From contig NC_052017.1 of NCBI RefSeq assembly GCF_015832195.1, positions 55,086,152 to 55,150,151 on the forward strand: DNA of 64,000 nucleotides, written 5' to 3'. How positions within the stretch are numbered: the first letter of the stretch is position 1; each line of letters opens with the position of its first letter. The stretch is from Motacilla alba alba. Taxonomy: Eukaryota > Chordata > Aves > Passeriformes > Motacillidae. Shown piece after piece: positions 11,857 to 24,170 of this stretch. The notes beneath the pieces were generated by a model. That model saw only the letters and a program-made list of their open reading frames with translations, did not search any database and had not been told where the DNA came from. The position numbers were made by a program, and so were the translations under genes.

Positions 11857-12260
11857 TCAGTTCCATTCTCTTGACACCCTCCCTTCAGATGCTTATATAT
11901 TTTAATGATGTCCCCTCTCAGTCATCTCTTCTCAACTCTGAACAGGCCCAGCTCTTTCACCCTATTGTTTTAAGAGAGATGCTCCAGTCCCTTAGTCATC
12001 TTTGTTGCCTGCCACTGGACCCACTTCAGGATCCTTATATCTCTTGTTCTGAGGAGCCCAGAACTGGACACAGCACTTCAGATGTGGCCTTACCAGGGCT
12101 GAGTTGAGGGGCAGGATCAACTCCCTCAACCTGCTGGCAATGCCCTTTCTAATGTATCTCAGGATGCCTTGGCTTTCTTGGCCGCAAGGGCACACTGCCA
12201 GTTCCTTGATAGCTTGTTGTCCACCAAGAGCTACATTAAGTTTCTCCTCCTTGCTCCTGT
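11857..12260 (-). mobile_element. CR1 LINE, upstream part (split)
   Basis: Continuation of the CR1 at 11129-11407 beyond the nested LTR. Plus-strand blocks such as GATGTCCCCTCTCAGTC, CAGAACTGGACACAGCACTTC and GCCAGGGCTGAGTTGAGGGG-like text are the complement of the CR1 3' region. The element is truncated at its 5' end near 12260, as usual for LINEs. Overlapping open frames on both strands (11992-12357, 12169-12498) are remnants or chance. Confidence 0.82.
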
Positions 12261-14261
12261 TTGTTTGCAGGAGAAACCTTCTGCTTCCCTCTTGATTGTG
12301 AATAATTATGCTCATTATGCCAAAGGTAGCTTTTGTGAATCTACCCTCAGCCCTCATGACATACAGTTACCACAGCTCTGTTGTTGGACTGTCTGGGTTG
12401 GACTCTGTTGGGTTGCAGCAAGAGAAGGCATGGGCTCCTTGTTCCTGTCAGGTCATGTTGATTTTTGCTTTTCTCTGAGCTGTTTGCCTCTACTTTAATA
12501 TTTAATAATGGAAAGCTGATGTGTAAAAAAGAGCAGTTGTATCATTATTGTTGTGTAAAGCCCCATTCATTTCCGTGTTCCTGAAGAACATCTTAATTTC
12601 CTGTTACACTTTTACTTCTGTTGCTCATTATAGTTTTTTCTAGTCAGTTCTTGGAAACATGTACCCTGGGAATACCTATCTCTTTTTGCATGGGAAGGGT
12701 GAACAACCTAAATCCTCTATTGAAGAGGAAGGTCACAGCAAGATGTAGGTGATGCCAAACATAAGGACAGTTGGGAGCCTTGAAAATGAGTTTGGAACAT
12801 TTCAGGTCCTTTTTCCATAGCTGTTCTTTTTCCATTCAAAGCTCTGATCTTGAACGGTGGGGCTGCTCACAGGATGCCCAAAGCAGGTTGGATATAGCTG
12901 TGCACACTGCAAGGGCCTGAAAATCATGATGAGGTTATTTAAAAAATGGCCAGGTGCAGGTCATGTCTTTTTAACATATTTGTCTGACTTTTGAGGGCAT
13001 TCAGCCTACCCATGAAACCTTCATGGGGGCTGTTTCATGTGACTACACATCTTGCTGTCATTCTGATGAAAGTACTGCCCCAGTTCCGTGGTAAGTACGG
13101 TTAGTGACTTATTCTACCCTTCCCTATCTGATATAAGTACAACCTTCTCATAAATATGTGGTCTTACCAAAACCAGAAAGATGGTAGATATAATTTCATA
13201 TTTGTTTTACCTACCACTTCTAAATTTAGATAGCAAAAATGGCACATACTTGATGCTGGAAAATTCTCAAATATTTATATGTTCTGGTGGATGTGTGGAG
13301 AGAGTGAGGGAAGAAATAAAATGGTTGTACCTCTTCAAGTATTTCCCTTAAATTTTCAAGTAAAAGACATCTGAAGGCTAGGAGTGGAAGAGAAGATGGG
13401 TTAACCTCAATATGTTTAATTTGGTAAAGGTCTGGTTTAAATATAAAAGAAAAAAAAAACTAGTGCCTGTATTTCTGGCAGGGTATACTGAATTCCTGAC
13501 ACAAAAAACCTGTTGCCTCCTTATGGAGACAAGAAAGTTATCTCAGCTCTGCTACTCCCTTTGTGATTATAATTTGTAATATTACACTATTGTATGTCTA
13601 ATGAAGTATTAATGGAATCTCTTCTTCAGGAAAGATTAGAAGTAGATTCATGGCAATTCTGTTGAAGTCTGTTTCCTTAAATATGCTGTAAAAAGGAAGA
13701 GATGTACTTCAGGAAGGTGAACAATGTAAGACAGCTGAGAGAGACATTAATTATGCATTTGATGGAATGGGGACCAGTTCAAGGTGCCTGCTAAAGGCTT
13801 GCCATGCCCTGTAGGTCCTCCCGTGCCCTTTAGAGGAATGTGTAAATCCACAAAACCACATTTGGCTCCTCAGACTCTTCTCAGTTTCTTTATTTAGGAG
13901 TGTGGTTTTGCTGCTAAACTGCCCCCAAGAAATGACAGTACTAACTTGCTGTTCACAATTAATTTGTTTCACCAGGAGCTCTCTGGTTTCTAGGAGTTCA
14001 TATACTTTGACTAGATTTAAATTTTCAGATTTTTTTACAACATAAAGGTTAGTGTCTTGAGCAATAGTTTGCAGACTAACAGAACTGGTAAGCTACTGGT
14101 CTTTTTTTCCCTCTGTTTTTAAGTTCAGTGAAGGGAAGAAAAAGGCTAGAGATAAACAACAGAGAGAACAACACAAGAAAAAAAGCAAAACATAAGGAAG
14201 AGGAGAAGGTCTGCATGCAGCATTCAGGGTTAACTTAAGTATTTACTGGTCCTTTTTCAGA
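12261..14261. other. No gene or repeat recognised
   Basis: AT-rich sequence without CR1, LTR or exon landmarks that I can support. Minus-strand frames at 12644-12835 and 13751-13972 show no domain. A GTAAGTA-like donor motif near 13092 has no convincing exon attached. Confidence 0.5.
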
Positions 14262-15115
14262 TTGCAAAATAGTTTAGGTTGAAGAAGACCCCTAAGAACA
14301 AGATCAACTATTAATCCAGCATTGCCAAGTTCACCACTAAAAACATATACACAAGTGCCATGTGTTTTTTGAACACTTCTGGGGTGATCATTCTGTCACT
14401 TTCCTGGGCAGCTTGTTCTGATGCCTGACCACAATTTCAGTGAAGAAGATTTCCCTAATATACAATATACAATAAAAACCTCCCCTGGCTGAACTTGAGA
14501 TCATTTCATCTCATCCTGTCACTTGCTGCTTGTGAGAAGAGTCTGACCCCCATATGGTTACAGCCTCCTTTCAGGCAGCTGTAGGAAGTGATAAGGTCCC
14601 ACCAAAGGCTCCATTTCTCCAGTCTAAATAACCCCAGTCAAATTAGCCACTCTTTTAAGAGTTGTGCTCTGGTCTCTTCACCCAATTTTGTTGCATTTCT
14701 CTGGGTATGCTTGAGCACCTCAATGTCTTGTAGTGAGGGGTCCAAAAGTGAACACAGCACTTAAGGTACATCCTCAGCAGTTTCAAATGCAGGGGGACGA
14801 TCACTTCCCACATCCTACTGGCTGCACTATTCCTGATAAAGGCCAGGATGCCACTGACCTTCTTGGCCATGTGGGCATGCTGCTGGTTCAAGTTCAGACA
14901 TCTTTCAACAAGCCCCCCCATGTGCTTTTTCTGTCAGGCATCTTTCCAGCTACTGATCCCCAAGCCTGTAGCATTTAATGAGGTTGTTGTGACCCAGATG
15001 CAGGTACCTGGCATTTCACCTTGTTGAATCTCCTACAATTGTCGTCAGTAGATGGATCCAGCCTGTCGAGGCCTGTAGAGACATCTTACTCTCAAGCAGA
15101 TCAACACTCCCAATT
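14262..15115 (-). mobile_element. CR1 LINE fragment
   Basis: The plus-strand text is the complement of the CR1 3' half. Blocks include CTCATCCTGTCACTTGCTGC, TCCAGTCTAAATAACCCCAG, GCACTATTCCTGATAAAGG and CTTCTTGGCCATGTGGGCA. It runs into the GACCCAGATGCAGG and ATCAACACTCCCAAT blocks before losing similarity near 15115. Frames at 14655-14921 (minus) and 14733-14978 (plus) lie inside it. The minus one matches CR1-type text and is broken. About 0.85 kb, 5'-truncated. Confidence 0.82.
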
Positions 15116-15405
15116 ATTGACAATTATCCATTTTTCCAAGAACTTTGGGCATTTATATCACAAAGTATACTTCCTTTAGGGAAATGGCTGGCAAGGTCTG
15201 TACTTCTTCAGCTTCCCAAGACTGGGCTTTTTTTGGGTTTCACTTCTTTATCAGTGTTGAATTACTGTTTTTCTGAGCTCAGCAGTGCTCCTTTCCCCTT
15301 TTCTGTATTTAGCACCCATCAAACTTTAAAATAGCTGTCTAGTCTCAAGTACAGATGTATTTTCTGCCTGTGATTTCTGTCCAGAACAACTTAATGTAGG
15401 GATAT
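15116..15405. other. No feature recognised
   Basis: Short spacer between a CR1 fragment and an ERVL-type LTR. No landmark was seen. Confidence 0.5.
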
Positions 15406-16418
15406 TGTATTGGGTTTGTATGGCCTGGGTTTTGGTAGCGAGGGGCTACACGGGTGGCTTGTTTGAGAAGCTGCTGCAAGCTTCCTTCATGTCCAGCAGA
15501 GCCAGTCCCCAGAGGCTCCAAAGATGGATGGGCTGCTGGTCAAGGCTGGGCCAGTTAGAAATGGTGGTAATGGTTCTGTGATAACATATTTAAGAAGAAA
15601 GAAAAAGAAAAGTAGTTGAGCAGTTGTAATTGTGGCCAGAGAAGAGGAGGGTGAGAATATGTGAGAGGAACAACTATGCAGACACCACTGTCCGTGGAGA
15701 AGGAAGGGGAGGAGGTGATCAGGCATTGGAGCTGAGATTCCTCTGCACCCCATGGTGAAGGCCATGGTGAAGTGGCTGTACATCTGCAACCCATGGAGAA
15801 CCACAGAGATGCAGACCTGGTGTGGAGGAAACACACGCCAGAGCAGTTGAATACCTGAGAGGAGGCTGTGACCCCATGGGGGGCCCATGGAGTTCTCCCA
15901 CTTGAGGAGCCTGTCCTTGAAGGACTTGAACTCTGTGGAAGAGTGACCCACACTACAGCAGTGTGGGGACAACTATTACCTGTGAGATGGACTCACATTG
16001 CAGAAGTTCTTGGAGAACTGTCTCCTATGGGTGGAACTCCACAGTGAAGCAGGGGAACTATTCCTCTCCCTGAGCAGCAGGTGAAACCACAGGGGTTGAA
16101 GTGACCATAACTGCCATTCCTTGTTTCCTTGCACTGCTGGGAAAAGAGGTAAAGCTAGGAAGGAGGGAGGGGGTGGGGGAAGGTGTTTTTAAGGCTTTAT
16201 TTTACTTCTCATTATCATGCTCTGATTTTGTTAATAGTAAATCTAATTAATATGTCTAATTTGAGCCTATTATTCCCATGGCAGTATTTGGTGACTGATG
16301 TCTCCTGGTCCTTAACTCATGAAGCTTTTGTTATATTTTATCTCTGTCCAGCTTCAGAGGGGAGTGAGAGAGTGACTTAGCTGGGTGCCTGGAATCCAGC
16401 CAGGCTCAATCTGCTACC
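15406..16418 (+). mobile_element. ERVL-type solo LTR, about 1.0 kb
   Basis: A long plus-strand LTR of a type common in birds. It begins TGTATTGGGTTTGTATGG and includes a TATTTAAGAAG TATA-like box near 15587-15597, followed by the R region. It contains repeated CAACCCATGGAG-like units and ends with the GGTGCCTGGAATCCAGCC block. That terminal block is shared, inverted, with the left end of the LTR at 60635-62026. No matching target duplication was found (flanks GATAT and CTAAA), so the 3' end is approximate. A frame of 161 codons on the minus strand (15487-15972) is antisense to the LTR and shows no domain. Confidence 0.75.
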
Positions 16419-19400
16419 TAAAAAAAAGTGATACTGTGACCTTTTGTGATTGCAGAATTTCATTAGGATCATTGCTGAAGATGGGAGTTTCCTCATTTTG
16501 TTAAATTCTCCGTATTTGTTGAAATGTTTCTGCATATAAAGTACTCACCAAAAAGTAACAAAAAGTAATAACAGTCTAAAAACCATTATTTTGATCAGAT
16601 AGATGGTTTAGCCTTGTGTTTGTCTAATAGGGTAGGATCTCTATTTGTGCAGCTGAAGAGAGTCAGTGTCTTTGTGCTTGCAGGACCCAACATGAAGAAG
16701 AAAATCCAGACACCTCTCCTCCACAGCAACACAGCAGGGCATGTCCACAACTTCATGCTTGCTGTTTATTATCAACATGACAGGAATCAACTCTGAAATA
16801 GAAAGTTCGTAACTTAAAATAGTCCTGAGCCTATGGGCAGTTACCTAAGAGTGCATGTTGATGATACCATTGTTTCTGGCTTGGCTGCATGCTAAACATC
16901 TGTATAGTTCTAGACTAGTAGGGATGTTTTGTTCATAATTTCTCCATACATTGTGCTCAAGTCAGGCATAACTCTGTCAGCCTATTACAGCCTCTGGAAT
17001 GATGTCTTCTGGTTCTTGGTGTGTGTAGTTCCTTGGGGTTCTTGCCCCACAGTTTTCATGTTTAAGCTGTTGTTATTGAGGAGGATTCTGTCAGCCCTGT
17101 CTGAATATTGAGAGTTCTTCAAGGTATACACACTTCCCTAAAAGGAGCATGCATTTTCTTTTGGAATGTTATTCTATTTTTTTAGAAATAAAAAACATAA
17201 AAGAAAAGCATACTTTTCGGAAAAGTATCCTGGCAGTTGGTTGTGCTGTTAAATCTACAATATTATTTTGTGAAAGTATAAATTAATATAATTAATGGGG
17301 TGATTTCTAAAATATCTTTGTTTTCTTTCTGCATTTCTAGAGCAATGTCAGTGAAGCCATCAATAAATTTGTTGTCTGTAACAGAAAACCTTATTCAGCC
17401 CCTTTTACCATATGTTGCTAAGCAACAAACATTAAAAAAAACCTGTAGTTATTAATAGTTTTGAAAGGACTTGTTATGTGAAATGTCTGGCATTAGAATA
17501 CACTTTACAGTCACGTTGAAGTCCCAGGCACCAATATCAATCACATGATATTCTGTCATTACTTGACATGGAATAATTTTGTATGTTAACTTGTCATTCC
17601 TACCAGAGTAGGTGCTTGTGAAAACATATTTGAACTGCATCTACAGCATGAGGCGGTATTGAAATGATGACTGATCAGATGAAGCAGGGAAGAACCTTTG
17701 TCTGTGCTGCAATTAAAAACAACATTTTTGGTACTGCATAGAAAGAAAGCTAAGTCTTGAGGAGCATCTAAATACTCAAAGTGTTTGGATTGACAGTGTT
17801 TTTACCCCAGTACTGGGAACATGCAAATAAAATCAAATGAATAAAATATGTTACTTAGAAGTGTTTTACATAAACCTGAACCTAAACATTCAAGACTCTT
17901 TATGGAATCATAACTGTATCCTAATGCTTTTCTTGTCACCACACTCTTGGCACTAACACTGATCAGTGCTACAAACACATAAATGTGACCATAGTTTTGC
18001 TCACCTGCAAGACCCATTGTTTGCTCATTAGGAATCCCATTTTAGTGCTCTTTGCAGAAGTAGGAGCATTGCCCTTCTCCTCTGATGCCTCCGCACTGGT
18101 GCTGTGCATTCAATGTGCCAGCTCCAGTGTCTATGCCCCTTTTCTTCTAAATGTATGACTCTTTTGGCAAAAGCTAAAGCCACAGAAAAGTTTTTCAGTT
18201 ATACTTGTTTTTCCTGGTCTAGCTTATCATAGTTTTAATTCCAAAAGTTTAACCTGATTCTGTTAATTCAAAGCACCTTATTCAGTGAGGTGAGCTCTGT
18301 TGATATGTAATGTGAAATTATCATTATGTCAGAGTAAGGATATTTGTACAATGTTATACCATCTACAGGCTGTAGATTTAGCCTGCATCTTACATACAAA
18401 GATGACAAGTAACTTTGTTTTATTGACTTTTGCTCTTCAACCCTCTTAGGTACCAAAATTAACTCCTTTGTTTAGTTGTGACTGAAGAAGAAGGAATTAG
18501 TGTTCATCCAAATGGAATTTTAGAGCTTTCATCTAAGCAGCAGCACAACCTAAGGCCTAGCAGAATTAGGCTCTACTAAGGAATTTAAAACAAATACTAA
18601 GCTGTTCTGTATCTGTATGAATAAAATAGGAGCAGAACTGCTGTAAGAAAAGAAAGTAGGAAGTGGGAAATTTACACTACCAGAAAGATAACAAAATTAA
18701 TTTAATTTGCTCAGTTTGAACTTAATATACTTGATTTACAAGAAATTAGATATTTTCCATACCAAAATATTAAGAGAACTAAAATTCTGACTCTGTTTTC
18801 AGAAATCTGAAATTCCAAAATCAGTGAAAGGTTTATAATTAGGCTCCTATGTTAGGACAGAATTTTTTGATTGGGTGATTTATATTTATATTTTTTAGAA
18901 TTAATTTTGAAAGAATGAATAATTGAAGTCACAGAAGTAAATGGCAGAAACAGATGGAATTCAGTATGCATTTGCCAGTCAATGTGGCAGTGGTCTAGAT
19001 CAGTCATGTGATGGCTTTTTTCATTACATAATATATATTCTAGAAAAATGGGGAATGAAAGTTTCGGTCCAGTTAGGCTTTGTGAAATTATAGTGCTATG
19101 TTTTTTTAACCTGAAGGAAATGAGGATCAAAATTAGAAAAGGAGGTGGCATAGAGAACTTGCTGATGGAAAGGCAACAAAAGGTTGTGAAAGAGGGTGAG
19201 TTGCAGGGGATATCTACAGAAATTCCTCATGACCTTGTGGCTGATAAGATTTAGCAAAGTAGGATGACAGAATAGGAAGAACAAATACAAATATTCAGAA
19301 AGTTCCATCAGTGAAGAGGACCGCAGGAAAAAATAGAAAAAAACCTTAATGACTGAGAGATGGAGTAACTACACAGGGATGAAATTTAGCATTGGGAGTG

Positions 19401-19707
19401 TAAGGTTGGACATGTTTATATTTAGTAACAAGAAAGTATTTCATAAGTTTTTAATGTGGCAATAAAAGAAAAATATAGTCTCAGGCCTATTGTTTATTAA
19501 CACAGTATTAGTAGTGTATAAGTGCAATTGCCATCCTAGGAAGCATCAAGCAAGTTATTTTAAAGGCAAGAATTTGAAGAAGCCATTGCTCGAGTCCCCG
19601 TGTAGATTACCGCACCATTCATAGTCAAGAAATTTTGAACAAACACAGAGAAGAACAGGTAGGTTGATTGGGGACTAATAGATCCAGGCTCTAAGACAAA
19701 AGCTTAG
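16419..19707. other. No gene or repeat recognised
   Basis: About 3.3 kb of AT-rich, apparently single-copy sequence. Several 60-99-codon frames occur on both strands without recognisable domains, splice context or start context. A short string near 19587-19616 resembling a tRNA 3' end is discussed as a weak finding. Confidence 0.5.
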
Positions 19708-19713
19708 AGTGAA

Positions 19714-20436
19714 TGCTGCGCTGCTGCGTCGAGTGCACTCTACTCCCCTAGCAGTGGGGAGGAGGCGGCGCCGGCTAGCTGTGAGCACTGGCAGCAGCTA
19801 GCAGCGGGGGGCACTACCCTGATGCGGCAGGGGCATCGGGGCAGCGCCTTCAACAGGCTGAAGCAGCCTCGTAGGGAGCAGCGAAGAAGTGGAGAAGCCA
19901 AAAGAAAAGAGGGTCTTAACCCGGGTAGTGCAGTCCAGAGGCTTTATTATCTCCAGGGAGATCCACGAGGGAAGAGCAGGAGGAACAAAGAACACGGGTA
20001 TATAAAGGGGGTGGCAGGTAGACATTGATACAATACATTAACCAATGGGGGAAAACTGAGGTGGGGAATGTTACATAACTGACAAGACAAAGAACCAATG
20101 ATACATATGTTTGGGAGGGGCCCGGAGCTCCCGTCCAATCACCCTCAGGGAAAGGGAGAAGTTTCTGGAAGAGTGGGCGGGGTTTCGGGAGATGGACAGG
20201 GCCCGGGAGGAGAGGAAAATGCAACAAGTGGGGTTGTTGCTGAGGGAACAGGGGTGGAGACAAGGGTTTGGCAGCTTGCCCAGAACTGGAGGGAACCAAC
20301 TCAGGGAGAGGGGGAAACCAGGGCTGAACCATCAACATAGGCTTGAGATTACAAACCGGGGAAAACATTATAAACTGGGGAGAGATAATACAAATGGAGG
20401 GAACAATACAAATGAAACTGAATGCACACCACAACA
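19714..20436 (-). mobile_element. ERVK-type solo LTR, 723 bp
   Basis: On the minus strand the element begins TGTTGTGGTGTGCATTC and ends GCAGCGCAGCA. It is flanked by a perfect 6-bp duplication AGTGAA (19708-19713 and 20437-20442), the size typical of ERVK-class insertions. A TATA-like TTTATATA lies at 19999-20006 (minus), and AATAAA at 19943-19948 (minus) about 50 bp downstream, as expected for an LTR promoter and poly(A) site. The GC-rich U5-like end has CpG-rich repeats. Overlapping frames of up to 173 codons on both strands are by-products of its composition. Only one LTR remains. Confidence 0.88.
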
Positions 20437-20442
20437 AGTGAA

Positions 20443-22013
20443 TGTGATAAGTACATCAGAGTAGTAAACGCAGGAGAGGGAGAGGAGCTATTTGGGCTGA
20501 TGAATGATGTTACTGGCCAAGAATAATATCTGACTAGAAAAATGATGGTCTTAACCATCACAGCAAGGAGGTTCAGGAAATAATTTTTCAGAAGCTAATG
20601 GAGGGCCAGACAGAGTAGTTGTCAGATGGACTTGACATGTTTGAGAGAGATAATCTCATATCTGATAAGGTATTTGAGAAATAATATGGTTGCTTATACC
20701 AGTGCATGACTGATTTCAGCTCAGTGGGGTTTTTTTTCTATTCTATGTTTGCCCTGATGTATCTGATTTAGAATGCAGTTAAGAACCTGGAAGAGCACTG
20801 TCATATACACTGATGCTACTTCACTGCTGTAAAAATATTTTTTTCAACCTAATGTTTTGTAATTCCCCATTGGAGGGATGAAGTAGACAGAGTGGTTTTG
20901 TGTACTCTAATCTCACCTTACTGGGAATACAATAGTGATTAGCAGTGAAAAGGAAAATATTTTATATTCTTCATTATGGCCACAACATATTCAGTCATTG
21001 GAGATAAACGAATCGTTACATCTGCTGGAATCTGTGTGGTCAGAGGTGGTTTTGAAATCATGTCTATCTTACCCATTGATGTATCATATAGGCCTTTACC
21101 CTCTGAAGTTGATCCTATTGCTTCCAGCTTGGGTTCCCACCTTCTGGAAGAAGTTCCCATTTCTGTTTAACAATAATTTTTCTGTACAAGAGCATTATAA
21201 GAGTTATATTACAAGAGCATTATAAGAGTTAGGATTATAAGATCCTAACTCTTTGCTGTAGTTACTATTATCTTGAACTTTAAAACTTCAGAAGACAATG
21301 GAATAATGCTATTCCAATAACCTCTGAAGTATCAAAGTTAGAAATTATTGACTAATTTCAGAGAACTTCAACAGAAGAACATGTCATCAATCTGTTAAAA
21401 TGCAATTTGAATTGGTGCTGTGTGGGCAAAATTTCTGTTCCCATGAAAAAAAATAATGATTTGTTTATAGTTTGCGTCCTCAATAAACATTTTGTTACAA
21501 TTAGTAATTTCATTCTGAGAAAGCAGAAAGGAAATTTTGTCCCCAGTACTCCCTCCCCAGCATTGGTATAATTTGACAAAAATCCATGGTAGATGAAAAA
21601 CAATGAGCTTAGTTTGGTGATGAAAAAGGTCACTGGACAACAGTGGATTGGGCAACTGGAAAAGGCAGAAGAAGATAGCAGAAGTCAACCATCAGCTTTT
21701 GTGGTGAGGAAGAAAGATTAAAGAGTTGGTGGGAAGGGAGATGAAAAAAAGAAAGGACAGATAATTTTGAATCTCTTTTTTTTCTGGGGAAACCACTGAA
21801 ATCTGTGGACATTATACTGGAACAAGAGGGGAAGACTTGCAAAAAAAAAGGTAGTGAAAAAGGTACCTCACATTATATGGGTGTGGAATCCTATTACGCT
21901 GGAGAAACAGAGTTACTTAGTATAGAAAATGGCAGGCCAGAAGGAGAAAATGTCCAGTGTTTGCTGGAAGAAGTTGGTCTGCTCTGGGATTTCCCTGAAT
22001 TTAAGAGCCTAAA
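20443..22013. other. No gene recognised; small repeat and hairpin
   Basis: AT-rich sequence with no supported exon. It contains a 21-bp tandem duplication and a perfect inverted repeat near 21187-21253, listed separately. Frames at 20935-21225 and 21805-22191 (plus) have no domain I can name. Confidence 0.5.
21224..21253. repeat. Perfect 12-bp inverted repeat (hairpin)
   Basis: Arms AAGAGTTAGGAT (21224-21235) and ATCCTAACTCTT (21242-21253) are perfectly complementary around a 6-nt loop TATAAG. Just upstream, the unit ACAAGAGCATTATAAGAGTTA occurs twice in tandem (about 21186-21231), and the second unit supplies part of the left arm. No run of T follows that would suggest a polymerase III terminator. 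Confidence 0.85.
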
Positions 22014-22605
22014 TGAGAGATGCGGGACTCTAGGCTACTCTTCAAAATGCAGTTTATTACATCCAAGATGTTACTGCAGTCCAGGGTCGTGGGTGACAAT
22101 GCCTGTGCCTACAGCTGTCAGCTCCATCTGCAGGCAGGCCTGGAGACCCCTTAGCTTTGATTACAATCCATTATATACTTTTCTTTGCTGAGCATCTTAA
22201 TACAGCAGAACTGGTCTATACTTTAACTTTTACCTATAGCCTATCATAACTACTATAATTACCATGTTCATGTTACTATTCTCCAATCACTAAAAGTTAG
22301 TACATTACAGTTTAACCTAGAAGTTGTTTTTCAGTTTTCTTGCAGTGGAAAATTCGGAGACCTTTTTTCTGTGTACAACATCTGCTGACTTGTTTGCCTG
22401 TGGTATCTTTCTGCTTGGTAAAAACATCTTCTTGTTTGCTCTAAGCCATAAAACCTCCCTTCTAACATACCCTTTGCATCCTTGGTTATCTAGTAAGACT
22501 GGCTCAGCGATTCTTTTCTTCTATATCAAAACTTGCTTCCATCTCTATTCTTTCTTCAGATTCTACATTCAAAAATCTTTCTTCTAAGCATACATATTTG
22601 TGACA
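22014..22605 (-). mobile_element. Solo LTR, about 0.59 kb
   Basis: Read on the minus strand it starts TGTCACAAATATGTATGC and runs through a TATA-like GTATATAATGG (about 22170-22180). It then has a GATGTAATAAACTGC poly(A) signal region (about 22048-22062) and ends AGTCCCGCATCTCTCA. The spacing of TATA and AATAAA, with a short U5, is that of a retroviral LTR. The flanks do not form a clear duplication, so the boundaries are approximate. The ERVL class is likely but not proven. Confidence 0.62.
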
Positions 22606-23600
22606 CTTTCTTGTAAAACTTTCATCCTTCCCAACACCTGAGGGACACTGAGTATATCCAAGAACTAAGATAGAGACTATGTATGTCAGGGAAATAAGTA
22701 AGAAGTAGTGACTGGTGGGACAGGCACTGTAAAATTAAAGAAATATCCTATCTTTTGCAAAGAAACTTTGTAGAGCGTTATTATCCAGGATATAATAATT
22801 CTAGATTGATACACCCCAGTGACAGTCACACAGTATATCTGCACATACTGCAGGTATACGTGCCAGAGACTTTCACTCATTGTTTACCAGGAGTAAATTA
22901 AAATTGCTTTCCAAGTTGTTTCTTTAATTGCTAATTACCATGAGAAAGAAGAGTTGGATTTAACTTTGCATGTTGTTTCATTAAATTATATTTGACATGT
23001 CTTCTCTAAACCTTCAATTACATAAACACTCCTCTTTCCCTTATCCTTAAGTGTGAGGAAATCATAACCTCCATGATCACTCCTCAGCCAAAAATATGCA
23101 AGTGGAACTTTATGTAATCTACTCAGTGCATTGATTTGATCTTGTCTGTGGACCCATTCACACTTGACTTGGCAAAAGGAGATTCTTTTGCTATTTAGCT
23201 TTCTCCAAGGAATAATTTGACCTTACTTTCTACAGTGTCTTTATATGTACTCTCTTTGCAAAGTGACTTTTATTTTCCAAAGAACATGTGCTGCTGCCAG
23301 TTTTCACATTTTTTCAATTTGTTTCTTTTTCTGATTTTAAGAAAGAAAGAAAAATTAGACTTTTTCAGCACTTGTAGAAGGACCTGATTATCTGAGGAAC
23401 TCAGGAGTAAAAAGACAATCAAAATTAATCACTCATTTTGTTTTCTGGGTTTTTTGTTTTCTGAATGTATTTTGGTGATGCACATGGGTATTTTTTTAGT
23501 GGGAGGGAAGTTTTGTGGTCCTTATTTCAACTAATTTGTATAATCAATACTTGAATCAATTCACAATGCACCATCTATGTGCAGAGAGCAGCTATCCAAG
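22606..23600. other. No gene or repeat recognised
   Basis: Spacer between two LTRs with no landmark that I can support. Confidence 0.5.
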
Positions 23601-24170
23601 TGCTGTGGTTTAACCCTAGCTTGCAACTCAGCCCCACACAGATGCTTGCTTACTCCCCTGCCAGGGAAGAGTGAAAGAGAAAACTCGTGTTTTGGCATAA
23701 GACACTTCGATAGGCTAAGCAAAAGCCACACATACACAAGCAAAGCAAAATAAGAAATTCATTGCTTCCCATGGGCAGGCAGATGTTCATTCATCTCCAA
23801 TTGGGTTCCATCATGCCTAATGGTTACATGGGAAGACAAATGTCATCGCTCCAAACACCCCTATCTTCTTCCTTCTTCCCCAGTTTTATATGCTGAGCAT
23901 GACACCATGTAGTATGGAATATTCCTTTATCAGGCAGAGTCAGCTCTCCTGGCTATGTCCTCTTCCAGCTTCTTATGCACCCCTAGCTGCCTTGCTGGTA
24001 AGGCTGTGCAAGAACCAAAAAAGGCCTCGATACTGGGCAAGCACTGATCAGCAATACCAAAAAACATCTTTGTATTAGCAACACTGGCATTTTTCGGCAT
24101 AAAAATGCAAAACATGGCCCCATACTAGCTAGTATGAAAATCATTAAGTCTACCCCAGGTGAAACCAGCA
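23601..24170 (-). mobile_element. ERVL-type solo LTR, 570 bp
   Basis: On the minus strand it begins TGCTGGTTTCACCTGGGG and ends GGGTTAAACCACAGCA, the terminal sequences of a widespread bird ERVL LTR. The inner part (CCCCTGGCAGGGGAGT-like and GGCTGAGTTGC blocks near its minus-strand 3' end) fits that recognition. The flanks CCAAG and CAGGA do not give a clean duplication. Three overlapping minus-strand frames of about 60 codons lie within it and are not genes. Confidence 0.75.

Noticed and set aside
15487..15972. A 161-codon minus-strand open frame
   Set aside because: It is antisense to a recognised ERVL-type LTR and has no domain; low stop density comes from the purine-rich sense strand.
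19916..20437. A 173-codon minus-strand open frame, the longest in the window
   Set aside because: It coincides almost exactly with the ERVK-type solo LTR defined by AGTGAA duplications, so it reads through U3 and R and is not a gene.
20976..21170. A 64-codon plus-strand frame starting MATTYSVIGD as a conserved small protein
   Set aside because: No recognised family, no splice or promoter context, and an overlapping opposite frame of equal length suggests chance.
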